Positions 56,501-63,630 of a DNA stretch of 64,000 bases are shown here, in pieces. This stretch comes from Acanthopleura granulata. Taxonomy: Eukaryota; Mollusca; Polyplacophora; Chitonida; Chitonidae. The notes below the pieces were generated by a model that made no database searches, had not been told where the DNA came from, and saw only the letters and a list, made by a program, of their open reading frames with translations. The stretch covers positions 9,055,306-9,119,305 of the forward strand of contig JABBOT010000001.1 in assembly GCA_016165875.1 (NCBI GenBank), written 5' to 3'. The translations under genes were made by a program, and so were the position numbers. The stretch's first letter is position 1. Every line of letters starts with the position of its first letter.

Positions 56501-59401
56501 GCAGACATATATGTACATGTTACTGTGCTACAAGAGAGATGGTGATTTTAATATTTGTTAATCTTATCAAGACTAAAACTGTACTAACATTGTCCTGAGG
56601 ATTCTGCATGACAGCGCTGGCCAGAGACGCTATCGTCTGCTTCCTCTCCAGCAGTTTCTTCCTCCTTTGGATGAAGAGCTCCTCACCACTTAATGGGGGA
56701 GGTGGTTCAACAGGCATCTGGTCAGTTGTGTCTACCTCCATTGGAGTGTCATCTGTGACTATTACAAATGAGAAGATATAAATAAGACTGATGGGAAATC
56801 TGCCCCATTATAACATGATTTACAGTAATGTCCAGCCAAGTTGGTATTACACGTAATCTGATGGACATGAATTTCTTTCAGCATTGTTTTGTCTGATCTA
56901 ATGAAATTCTATTTCTTTTGAAGTCCACAAGATCACCCATACAGTTGCTTCATCTTCAAGACTAAACTCGCGAAAAGATATTAGATGTAAGTCAATTTGC
57001 CTTCTCATGTATTATAAAGTCTTCAGAGACTTCAAATGTTATGTGCAATGTGGCCAATGGGACAACTTGCCTGTTTCACCATCTTTTTCTTGTGATCGCT
57101 CAATGATCTGCGGAATCAGTTTGTTTTTGGTTTTTATAGGTAACAGATGTTTCACATCTTTCCCAGCGAACACTTTGCGGGCAGTGTGTTCATAACGGGC
57201 CTCAACATCATCATCAATATCTTGCTTCTTTCGTTTCTGTTTTCTGCTCTTCAGTGTTTCACCATCTCCAGAACTGATAAAAGAGAATACAGATTTTCAG
57301 AAACAAACAATTGCTGAAATTCTGAATATTTAAAAGACAGAGACACTTGCTCCAGCCACATGGATCCTGTCCATTGTGGATATCATGTCAAGTCAATATT
57401 CAAGTCTTTCCAATCTTATATCAATATTATTACCTCAGCAATAGTGTTATACAATAGCAATAGTAGCAACATTAGTTTAATATGCACATGTAAGAATAAA
57501 ATACAGTTCACCTGCCTTGAGCAAGGCTGTCCCACCCACTCACTGCTATGAAGATTCCAATCAGTGTCACATACATATATGTATCCAAACCACAAAGTGC
57601 CCACTAACACAACACACATTACTGACTAGAACAGGCTTTGTTATGCAGACACTGACCTCTTGCTAATGCTACGGGTGAAGCTGATATCAGCACCAGACTC
57701 CCCATAATATTCCAAGTCCTCTGGATCCAACGGGTCATCCACTGACGGCAAACTGGTCCGAATGCCATTCCCCAATGCTTTTGACCCATTTCTGTCAGAG
57801 TATTTCTTTAGCAAAGCTTTTTTCCTTTGTTTCTCTTTCTTCAATTTTCCTTGTTTCCCAAGTTTGCTGAGCCTCTTGTTGGAGAGCTTGGAGAAACTGG
57901 CCTTCGCTCTTGCTTTCACTGCTTTACGTTTCTAGATACAAAATGGTAAAATAAAACATACACAGATGTGTAAAGGACATTATTAGTATGAAATAGATGT
58001 ATAATAACGACCCATACCATAAAGAGTGTGTGTTTTGTAGAAGTTAACATGCAAGCAGCAGGGTGTCGGTGTGACCTCCATGTTCATGTTCACGTCCCTA
58101 TTTCAGTGTTGTTCCAAAAGAATGGTCACATTCTCTTAACTAGAAGTTCTCAACTACAGGCAACTTGAATATGTGATAAATAATAAGGGCACACTTTAAA
58201 AGGAAAGACAACGAAAAATATAACGAAAGTTATTTCAGAAGAGGGGTCCATACAGACCAAAACGGGCATAGGCATTTTTTTATTACGTGCTCAGTAACTC
58301 TATAAATCTTTTAATCTGGATTTATTACGAGGCCATAGCATACCCATTTTAGATAAACCCGAAACATTATTGCACGTCATCTGAACCCTACACTCTTCAG
58401 TATTAGGGGCGAGACACTCCTTCGTGTGCAAAGTATGGCCTCCTTTATTATTACAATTAAAGGCCATGCATTGTGGCCTCCTGGTTGTGACCTTGGGAAA
58501 CAACCACTGACGTATTCGACGAATACTTTTTCGCTGAAAATGGCTTTGAAGTATATCAGAACTGTCTAGTAATCACAAGGAAACAGCTGATGTAACACTA
58601 CTTCTATACGAGAAAGAGGTGAAATAGGTCCTCGTGACATCACAGCGGAAACAGATGTCTTCTCGGGTGGTAGAAATATCTTGCCCTTGACTGGTTAAAA
58701 CTGAGAGCGCGACAACATGTTCGATTTTCCCCTGTGGATGTTTTGCCTTACTTTGAACTGAAATATCTCGGCTATCATATCTCACAAAAATAAGAAGTGA
58801 CTGTCGTTGTAACACGTTGCAAGAGATACTTGTATTTTGGGTGATGATACCTACATTTTTAGGCTGTTACGAAATAAAATTTGGGAGAGAGGCAGAAAGT
58901 GTTTACCTGGCTGAAAGCCACTACAAAGATCATGCGGTAGGCAATTCACCTGTCCAGAGAGTGACTGAGCCCCTGGCCTCAGTTGCAGGTGGCAGCAGAC
59001 CAGGTAAGTTGGATATGTTATTGTTACTTAACAGAGACTGACAGAGCCAAATTACCGTTAATGAACCCTATCTGTATCTTTGATGGTTAGTATTAAGGAG
59101 ATGACGACATTGTATGTGTACAGTTATTAAATTTGTGATGGGGTATTGATAGCTGGATGCCACGTTATATGCCCAATTCATAACCATGTTGATTTGAAGT
59201 TGAGGTTGTTGTTGTTGTTGGTACTTCAGACTATGTACCTCTTCGATTTCTTTACTTTGAGAGCGAACATGCTTACGTTTAAACATCAGTGTGGACGCGA
59301 AAGACATAGTTATATTACCGTACTCAAAATACTTTGACCTGTCGCAGAAATAACAGAATCAGTCTGACAAAACACACAACACGTGGTCTTACCGCTGCCA
59401 T
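41918..59401 (-). CDS. NOC3L: NOC3L, nucleolar complex protein 3 homolog
   Basis: NOC3 works in the nucleolus with NOC1/NOC2 in maturation and export of pre-60S ribosomal subunits. Coding exons in gene order: 59401-59393, 57931-57657, 57273-57071, 56758-56589, 55427-55269, 54282-54189, (one not found), 51892-51773, 51196-51125, 50809-50753, 50538-50422, 49606-49526, 49099-48999, 48652-48580, 48284-48149, 45999-45929, 45454-45344, 44583-44455, 44089-43992, 43391-43301, 42013-41918. Phases agree at every join except around the missing exon. The sum is 2263 bases; with a short missing exon the protein is about 775 residues (human about 800). Similarity runs throughout: a lysine-rich N-tail, [60 protein letters not shown] and [20 protein letters not shown]. 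One intron has a GC donor. Confidence 0.96.
42237..43055 (-). repeat. Minisatellite, 56-base unit, in the last NOC3L intron
   Basis: About ten copies (42237-42804) of AGTATGACTCACAGCAAGGG, GTAACTACAGAGAACGTGAC, CAGCACTGTGTACACC are very similar to each other, then about 120 unique bases, then about 2.3 more copies (42924-43055). On the minus strand each unit contains an acceptor-like TTCTCTGTAG, 12 bases, and a donor-like GTGAGT. No match to a NOC3L exon end was found. Confidence 0.95.
43150..43245 (-). repeat. SINE fragment, reverse
   Basis: The plus strand reads TATTTATTTACTTATGTGAT, then ACCTCACCAATATCTCACAG and CAATATGGTGGGAGAAAACT, complementary to a diverged SINE 3' part. It is in the last NOC3L intron. 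Confidence 0.65.
43475..43545 (-). repeat. SINE tail fragment, reverse
   Basis: TATTTATTTGGCGTTTAATG and CTATGCCATAGTCAAGAATT are complementary to the terminal SINE block CTTGAGTACGGCGTAAAACA in diverged form. Confidence 0.6.
44248..44395 (-). repeat. SINE 3' half, reverse
   Basis: The plus strand reads TTTATTTATTTACTTATTTG, TTTTATGCCATACTCAAGAA, TATTTCACTCATACCACAGT and GGTTGCTGGCAGACCTTCCC, the complement of the SINE body and tail. It lies between two NOC3L exons. Confidence 0.9.
44885..45385 (-). repeat. Minisatellite made of NOC3L exon end plus 5' splice site (46-base unit)
   Basis: The exon 45454-45344 ends (minus strand) GGGTCCATAGCTACACTGGG, CATGTGTAGGACACTAATAC, AG|GTAAGG. That 42-base exon end plus about four intron bases is repeated about eleven times down to 44885. 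Most copies keep ACAGGTAAGGGTCC, an intact strong donor. Confidence 0.96.
45344..48284 (-). CDS. NOC3L: NOC3L exons HAG, SSSED and SEHRIL block
   Basis: Exon 48284-48149 encodes [20 protein letters not shown], then [20 protein letters not shown]. Exon 45999-45929 continues [20 protein letters not shown] and RKRL. Exon 45454-45344 encodes [20 protein letters not shown] and [17 protein letters not shown]. The three match consecutive human NOC3L segments. The 2.1 kb intron between the first two is almost entirely made of repeats, including copies of the first exon's end. Confidence 0.95.
45498..45748. repeat. Tandem duplication, ~122-base unit, two copies
   Basis: Both copies read TATATACAAACCACAGAAAT, TACAACATCACC, GATGGTATTATAACTTCAAA and CAAGTCACAATTGTACTC; they differ in a short deletion near the start and in the length of a G run (8 versus about 14). 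It is in a NOC3L intron. Confidence 0.93.
45789..45939 (-). repeat. 151-base source block, duplicated at 47888-48038
   Basis: It includes (minus strand) the last 11 bases of exon 45999-45929, its 5' splice site GTGAGT and 134 bases of intron. By eye it is identical, base for base, to 47888-48038. Confidence 0.95.
46140..46465 (-). repeat. Minisatellite, 54-base unit, six copies
   Basis: The plus-strand unit is TTGATTTGTTTGTTAGTTTC, AACTTTGTAGTACATGTACC, TGTAAAGTGACACC. Because 54 is a multiple of three, the minus strand is open throughout (repeating [22 protein letters not shown]). It lies in the same NOC3L intron as the larger array and is probably not coding. Each unit contains CAGGTACATG on the minus strand, which resembles a weak donor. 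Confidence 0.93.
46561..48225 (-). repeat. Large minisatellite made of NOC3L exon end plus 5' splice site (85-90-base unit)
   Basis: On the minus strand the exon end (CCCATGAGGTTCTACAAACA, CCTGTACAAGGTGTTACTGA, AGGTGCATGCAG) and donor GTAAATCACAAAGG are followed by about 18 diverged copies. Nearly every copy keeps TGCAGGTAAATC. A higher-order repeat of about 721 bases is visible: about 46798-47075 and 47519-47787 carry the same run of variant units. It is interrupted at 47888-48038 by a copy of 45789-45939. Confidence 0.95.
48580..51892 (-). CDS. NOC3L: NOC3L central exons
   Basis: Exons in order encode: 51892-51773 [20 protein letters not shown] and [20 protein letters not shown]; 51196-51125 [20 protein letters not shown]; 50809-50753 [19 protein letters not shown]; 50538-50422 [20 protein letters not shown] and a lysine-rich end; 49606-49526 [20 protein letters not shown]; 49099-48999 [20 protein letters not shown] and [12 protein letters not shown]; 48652-48580 [20 protein letters not shown]. 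All match human NOC3L in order, covering the NOC3 conserved domain and the CBF/Mak21-like part. Confidence 0.95.
49358..49430. repeat. 15-base microsatellite, five copies
   Basis: The unit TGTCCATGCCTCTTC is repeated with one-base variants. It is in a NOC3L intron. Confidence 0.95.
49690..50325 (-). repeat. Minisatellite, 48-base unit, about 13 copies
   Basis: The plus-strand unit is CAGAGCTCAGAGGAAATCTC, CTACCTTGCCTAAGTGAAGG, ATACCTGG. On the minus strand many units contain CAGGTAGGAGATTT, a donor-like sequence, but no unit matches a NOC3L exon end. It fills most of the intron between exons 50538-50422 and 49606-49526. Confidence 0.95.
51614..51824 (-). repeat. Tandem copies of NOC3L exon end plus 5' splice site (~53-base unit)
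   Basis: The last 51 bases of exon 51892-51773 (minus strand AATAACATCATAGCTGTTCT to GAAATCAGACCAG) plus donor GTAATAAC are followed by three diverged copies (AATAACATCATAGCTGTTCT, ATGACATCATAGCTGTTCTA, AATAACATCATAACTGTTCA). Two of them keep GACCAGGT. Confidence 0.93.
51893..54188 (-). other. NOC3L intron(s) with one exon not found
   Basis: The exon ending at 54189 leaves phase 1 and the next identified exon at 51892 starts in phase 0, so a short exon (2 bases plus whole codons, expected to code for about 15-25 lysine-rich residues) should be here. I could not identify it. No repeat family was seen in this stretch. Confidence 0.6.
54189..57931 (-). CDS. NOC3L: NOC3L N-terminal exons
   Basis: Exon 57931-57657 encodes [20 protein letters not shown], a lysine-rich nucleolar-type tail, then [20 protein letters not shown]. 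Exon 57273-57071 encodes [20 protein letters not shown] and [20 protein letters not shown], ending ACAG|GCAAGT, a GC donor. Exon 56758-56589 encodes [20 protein letters not shown] and [20 protein letters not shown]. Exon 55427-55269 encodes [20 protein letters not shown] and [20 protein letters not shown]. Exon 54282-54189 encodes [20 protein letters not shown] and [11 protein letters not shown]. All align with human NOC3L. Confidence 0.95.
54789..55291 (-). repeat. Minisatellite made of NOC3L exon end plus 5' splice site (31-base unit)
   Basis: The minus-strand exon end ATGGACAACAAACTCACCAA G|GTATGGCTGT is repeated about 16 times with a 31-base period (ATGGCCAATAAACTCACCAA GGTACGGCTGT). Every copy keeps the exon-like end and AAGGTACGG. 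Copies differ at only a few positions, so the array is young or homogenised. Confidence 0.97.
55660..55875 (+). repeat. SINE, near full length
   Basis: A diverged tRNA-like head (TAGCCTCTGTGGTAGTGGGG) precedes CAATGCAGTCACCGTGAGTT, CCCGGTTTCCTCCCACCATA, GCAAGTAAAATATCCTTAAG, AAACACCAATCAAAAAAATA and an AAAT tail. It is in a NOC3L intron, antisense to the gene. Confidence 0.88.
58200..58789 (+). repeat. Dispersed repeat, ~590 bases (copy 2)
   Basis: It matches 23421-24009 in the same strand over its length, with AGGAAAGACAAC at the start, TTATTACGAGGCC-like, CTCTTCAGTATTAG, AAGTATATCAGAACTGTC, GACATCACAGCGGAAACA and CTTTGAACTGAAATATCTCG near the end. Confidence 0.8.
58811..59013 (+). repeat. 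Left arm of ~200-base inverted repeat
   Basis: It is similar to the reverse complement of 60373-60597. Both arms are open in the same frame: CTTGTATTTTGGGTGATGAT codes LVFWVMIP and the end codes GNSPVQRV...LASVAGGS, followed by CCAGGTAAG or CCAGGTAGG, which looks like a splice donor. The right arm has an extra 15 bases. The encoded segment was not recognised. Confidence 0.85.
59393..59401 (-). CDS. NOC3L: NOC3L first coding exon (MAA)
   Basis: ATGGCAGCG is followed by GTAAGA. The three codons join in phase 0 to AAACGTAAAGC at 57931, giving [16 protein letters not shown] purine at -3 (GGAAAATGG) supports the start. An exon this short cannot be proved without a transcript, but position, phase and the head-to-head gene support it. 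Confidence 0.75.
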
Positions 59402-59707
59402 TTTCCAACACTGCCATCTGTAAATAATCTGACAATCATGGGAAATAACTCTTGTTAGACGAGAACGCGATAGATCATTTGGGGCATCACTGGAGGAAGT
59501 TTCCTGATGTGATTACGGTCCATCGGATGACGATTGCTTTAAAATACAATTCTTGCTTTCCTTGGCGAGTACAGTCAAAGTGACAATCTTTTTAAAACTA
59601 CATTTATATTTGCCCCAAGTACTTCCGGTCCAGCAAAGCAATCCCGTCATTGATGTCCCCAGTTGATGGGTGTCAGAACCACGTGCTCGTCGTGTTGTGG
59701 CGAGAAT
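59402..59707. promoter_or_regulatory. Probable bidirectional promoter of NOC3L and DDX51
   Basis: Only 306 bases separate the two start codons. The interval contains ACTTCCGG at 59621-59628, the ETS/GABP-type site often found in bidirectional housekeeping promoters, and no obvious TATA box in a suitable place for either gene. Both products act in 60S subunit assembly, so joint regulation is plausible. Confidence 0.65.
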
Positions 59708-59730
59708 ATGGCGCTGTTTACAGTTAACAG
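59708..59730 (+). CDS. DDX51: DDX51 first coding exon
   Basis: ATGGCGCTGTTTACAGTTAA CAG then donor GTACGC. The final AG joins G at 61684 to make Arg, giving MALFTVNRYLG. The similarity to the human N-terminus and the matching phase identify the start. Confidence 0.9.
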
Positions 59731-62700
59731 GTACGCTAGCCTCTGCTATTAATGCGCACGATAACATTTAAAATTGCCAGCTGATGTAGTTTTTTCTAAA
59801 CAGAAATGTGGTACATTTGCTATTAAATAAGATGGCATAAGCGTCTTCATCCGGTGCCCTCAGTTTTCTGTGTTTTCGCACTGGTACCATGCGTTACGCA
59901 TTACAGTACAGATTATGGTGTTAACAGTGTTTACAACCAGTACCACATATACTAGTGAGCTGTGTTGCTTTCACCTGTTACAGAACGTGTACATGCTGTT
60001 GACTAGTACATTACTGTTACCTGCTGGGGAGTTGTAAAGCTGGTATTGCCGTGTACATCTGGCTATTAATAAGCTGAATCGGCAGTGAAGCCGTCTCGCG
60101 AGATTAACTTTGTTTGGACGAAACATGAGTGGGTGCTCTCTCAACTTAACACAAAATAACGCTGAAAAGATGTGATTTCCGGTAGTGACTGTAGAATACA
60201 CATTTGACAGACACAACTCCTCGACCCCTTTTCAGTTAATTTTTTTTCTCTTATTTTTCTGAACTTCCTTTTAGCGTTATTTTGCGTTAGATTGCGAGAG
60301 CTCCCACTCATGTCTCACCCAAACAATGTTAATCTTGGGAGACAGCTCCAATGCTGATTCGGCTTATAATGTATCCAACCTACCTGGTCCACTGCCACCT
60401 GCAACTGAGGCTAGCTCCTCAATCACTCTCTGGACAGGTGAATTGCCCACCATGCGATCTTTGTAATGGCTGATTACGTAGCAGCTTTCAGCCAGGTAAA
60501 CACTCTCAAGCACATTCCTATATTTTATTTGATAACACTCTAAAAACTTAGGTATCATCACCCAAAATACAAGTACCTCTTGCAACGTTCTTCAACAACG
60601 CCAAGACATAGTACCAAGTTTTTTGCAATTTCATTTCTAACAGCTCCTGTGTTACGACATATCCGATCCAATAAGAATGAGGCTAATAATGATCTATGCC
60701 CCTAGCCACATTCTGAGAAAGTTACTTCCTTCAAAATTAGTGATTTGGGTGTATTTAGATCTGCCAAAGAGATCTGCCTGTCCTCCTAAATGCAAAGCCA
60801 TTTCAGGAGCCTCGATATGCCATTTGTTTTCTACTGACAGAGCTACCCACCCCAGCTCCACCCCACCCCCCACCCCCCTTGAAGATGTAGAAATCTCCTC
60901 TGACTTGGCATCTGCCTCAGTTTCGTTTTATCACTTCCCCAAATTTTGCAGGAGGCCAGTAGCCATAGAAAACAGGTGACTGAGTAAAGCTTAGCCTGAT
61001 TTTATGATTACAGACTGGGCCTCTGAAGTCAAATGAACTGTGTATGACATAGTAAGTGCACTATTCTACATATGTAGCATATCGGTTTTTAATTTTGACC
61101 TGATTTTTGTCATGTCTTCTTAAGCTACTGTCAAGTGGCAGAAGTACATTATGACGTTAGTTTATCATCTGTGTATCGGTAAAGCCGCTGCTTTCACAAT
61201 GAGCATCTGAGAAGCAGCCTGCAGCTAAACGACAAAACAGCAACCTTGACAGTACAACTTCTGGGCTTTGTGACAAGAACTTGTGTGGCACAGATTAGCT
61301 GTGTTGAAGGTCAGTTGTTTTCTACCAATAGAGTGTCACATGGTAAAGTGATGTCAATTCATTAAAGAATGCCTTTTTCAAAATAGACATCAGAAAAGTG
61401 GTCAGCAACCAACAAAGGCATAGCCCTAGTCTTTACAACTCCCAAGTGGAACATCATACATGGGAAAGTGTATCCCTAATTGGTAAAGGTCAGTAAACCT
61501 GGACGTTACGGTTTCCTTCATCCATAAAGGTGAGGCAGTGTTGTATAAGTTGAAAATTATTGAGTATGGTGTTAAGTAAAAATGAAATAAATTAATAAAA
61601 ATAAGACTTCTGAATTCAACAAACCAGAAGATGGAACAGCTCATGGTTTCACATTTCATTCCTGTCTTGATCTTACGTTTCAGGTATTTAGGTACTGCAG
61701 AGTCAGAAGATACAAGTAAAGCAGACAGAACCCGTTCCATTTTACAGAAACTGAAAGCTGATGCAGAAAAGAGAAAGCAGAAAAAGGAATTATTGTGTCC
61801 CAACGACAATAAAAAGAGCTTCTTAGAAAACAATAATGTTGAGAAAACAAATGATTATGGGAACAAATCGAAGGCACCTGAGAATTTGAGGAGTCTTCAA
61901 CCAGAAGATACTCCAAAGAAGCGAAAACGAATAAAAACAGTAGATAGTGAGTGTGGTCTTAATTCATCTCAAGAAAAGGTCAGGAGAAAGCATAAAGATG
62001 GTAAGCAGAAAAGGAAGGGATGTGATGGTGGAATTCAAGAAAGAGTGGATGATACTGCTCCAAATGATGACAATAAATTATTGCTGTCTGTATCTAGTTT
62101 ATCTCCAGAAAAAAACAAGAGAACACGTAAAGATGGTAAGCAGAAAAGCAAGAAATACGATGGTGGAATTCAGAAAAGTGTGGATCATACTGCTGCAGAC
62201 GATGACGGTAATTCATTACTGTCCATATCTATGGAGACTCAAGGCCAAAGGACAGAGGATTCTAATGATGAGGATAGACTTGAAAGTCAGGACTCTGGCA
62301 ATGACACAGAAGGCACTGATTTAAGCGATTCAGCACCAGAGGAAACAGAGATGCCTAAAATAGGTCCTCGTGAAATTGGAGGGTACACAGTGTTAGGAGA
62401 CTTCAAACCAAAACATGTTGAAAAGGTACAAAATGAGTCGTAGTTTTGTGGCAGAATGTTTGAGCCATTTCAGATCTGTTCTATGTTAATTTTTCATTGC
62501 AAGACTGAATGGGTAAGAGTTTGAAGTAAATCAGCAATTCAGGATTTCTGTTGCTTAACATTTTACAGGAATACAAAACATAAATATAATACAAACTTCA
62601 TATGAAAGATGTCAAAAAGATGTGCTTGTGTTCTTAAGAAAATAATTTTTTGTATACCTGGGAACTTGGATCATTTCACATCAAATCTGGAGTGAAGTAT

Positions 62701-63630
62701 AACCACATAGCACTTTGGTTATTCTGATTGGGCAAAATGATTGCTTTGGTCACATGACCAGTCAGTCATAAACCAAGCTGAACAGATAATCCAGTGGCTG
62801 TTTGAACCAAGTTACAAGTCTGCCCCTTGCCCAGTTGTAGTATTCTAGTATTATACTCACTGTTTATACAATTCCTATCACCAGAACAAATCCTTTGTTT
62901 TTTTTAGGCCAGCTTAAGGGCTCTACCGTGTGAAGTGTATATTAGTGAAATGAACAAGGAGTCTTTGTTGTGACCATTGAACCTTGCACCAATGATGTGA
63001 GCTAACGTCCAGCCTTAAGTCAGGATATTTCTTAGGTACTGCAAAGGCTGTAGTTTTTTCCTGCACTCGGTTTCCTCCACCCATTAACTGGATGGTTGTC
63101 ACCAGGCAAAACTTATATCTTGTTTGAAGACCAATCAAGTAAATAATGTACAACCATCCTAGGTATTATTGTAAAAATAATCTTTATTCTGATTTCAAAA
63201 TCTCCCATTGACATAAGTTGGTGGAGTCATGCTGGTGACCTAGGATCCTCTCACTAATGCAGTCACTGAGTTAAAGTCCAGCTCATGCCTAGTCCTCGGC
63301 TGTATGTGGTCTGCCAGCAACCTGCATGTGGTCATGGGTTTTTTTGCATCGGGCTCTGCCCAGTTTCCTCCAACCATAATGCTGACCACTGTCATATAAG
63401 TGAATTATTCTTGTTTACGGCATATAACACCAATCAAATAAATATTTTTACTGCACAACTTTCAATGTGTGATAACCAGGTGAAGCGTGTTTTACCTGAC
63501 TGGCTGGCCAAGCCAAGTGTGGTCAGTGCTGATATATCCAAGGATCAGACACCAGTTAGCCAGGTGTCTGGCATCCACCCACATCTTCTCCACAAGTTAA
63601 AAGGAAATGGAATATCCCACTTTTTTCCTG
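59708..63630 (+). CDS. DDX51: DDX51, ATP-dependent RNA helicase, N-terminal part
   Basis: DDX51 (yeast Dbp6) is a nucleolar DEAD-box helicase for large-subunit rRNA maturation. Exons: 59708-59730, 61684-62425, 63480-63630; phases agree. The protein begins MALFTVNRYLGTAESED, very like human MALFYVARYPG. A long charged linker follows, then IGGYTVLGDFKPKHVEKVKR, VLPDWLAKPSVVSADISKDQ and IHPHLLHKLKGNGISHFFP, the segment just before the Q motif of the family. The helicase core (Q motif, Walker A, DEAD box and so on) is not in the window; the gene runs off the right edge. About 305 codons are present. The linker holds two 45-residue tandem repeats. Confidence 0.93.
60066..60372. repeat. Palindromic element (arms ~103 bases, spacer ~100)
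   Basis: The left arm 60066-60168 (AAGCTGAATCGGCAGTGAAG, GAGATTAACTTTGTTTGGAC, ACATGAGTGGGTGCTCTC, AAAATAACGCTGAAAAG) pairs with the complement of 60268-60372 with about 15-20 % mismatch. It resembles a foldback or MITE-like element. Its right end touches the right arm of the larger inverted repeat. Confidence 0.88.
60373..60597 (-). repeat. Right arm of ~200-base inverted repeat
   Basis: It is the reverse-complement partner of 58811-59013. On the minus strand it is open over about 73 codons, ending [11 protein letters not shown] before GTAGG. It lies in DDX51 intron 1, while its partner lies in NOC3L intron 1. Confidence 0.85.
61530..61600 (+). repeat. SINE tail fragment
   Basis: GTTGTATAAGTTGAAAATTA, TTGAGTATGGTGTTAAGTAA and AATGAAATAAATTAATAA match the end of the SINE in diverged form. 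Confidence 0.6.
61684..62425 (+). CDS. DDX51: DDX51 exon 2: charged linker
   Basis: The acceptor is CTTACGTTTCAG and the donor GTACAA. It begins YLGTAESEDTSKADRTRSIL, continues with lysine/glutamate-rich sequence, two 45-residue tandem repeats beginning KDGKQK (DNA 61994 and 62129), an acidic stretch (EDSNDEDRLESQDSGNDTEG), and ends GGYTVLGDFKPKHVEK. Low-complexity charged sequence is typical of this part of DDX51. Confidence 0.93.
63030..63150 (+). repeat. SINE 3' fragment, diverged
   Basis: GCACTCGGTTTCCTCCACCC, GATGGTTGTCACCAGGCAAA and GAAGACCAATCAAGTAAATA correspond to the SINE body and tail. It is in DDX51 intron 2. Confidence 0.65.
63225..63445 (+). repeat. SINE, near full length
   Basis: After a degenerate head come TAATGCAGTCACTGAGTTAA, CCAGCAACCTGCATGTGGTC, AGTTTCCTCCAACCATAATG, TGTCATATAAGTGAATTATT and ACACCAATCAAATAAATA. 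It ends about 35 bases before the DDX51 exon at 63480. Confidence 0.88.
63480..63630 (+). CDS. DDX51: DDX51 exon 3
   Basis: The acceptor TGTGTGATAACCAG has a weak pyrimidine tract. The exon encodes VKRVLPDWLAKPSVVSADIS, then IHPHLLHKLKGNGISHFFP, ending in phase 1 at G|GTAAGA, where the family continues V-Q into the Q motif. Confidence 0.94.

Larger units (their letters stand above)
57932..59392 (-). other. NOC3L intron 1
   Basis: The intron from donor GCG|GTAAGA to acceptor TATCTAG contains the ~590-base dispersed repeat (58200-58789) and the left arm of an inverted repeat (58811-59013). No other coding content was recognised. Confidence 0.7.
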
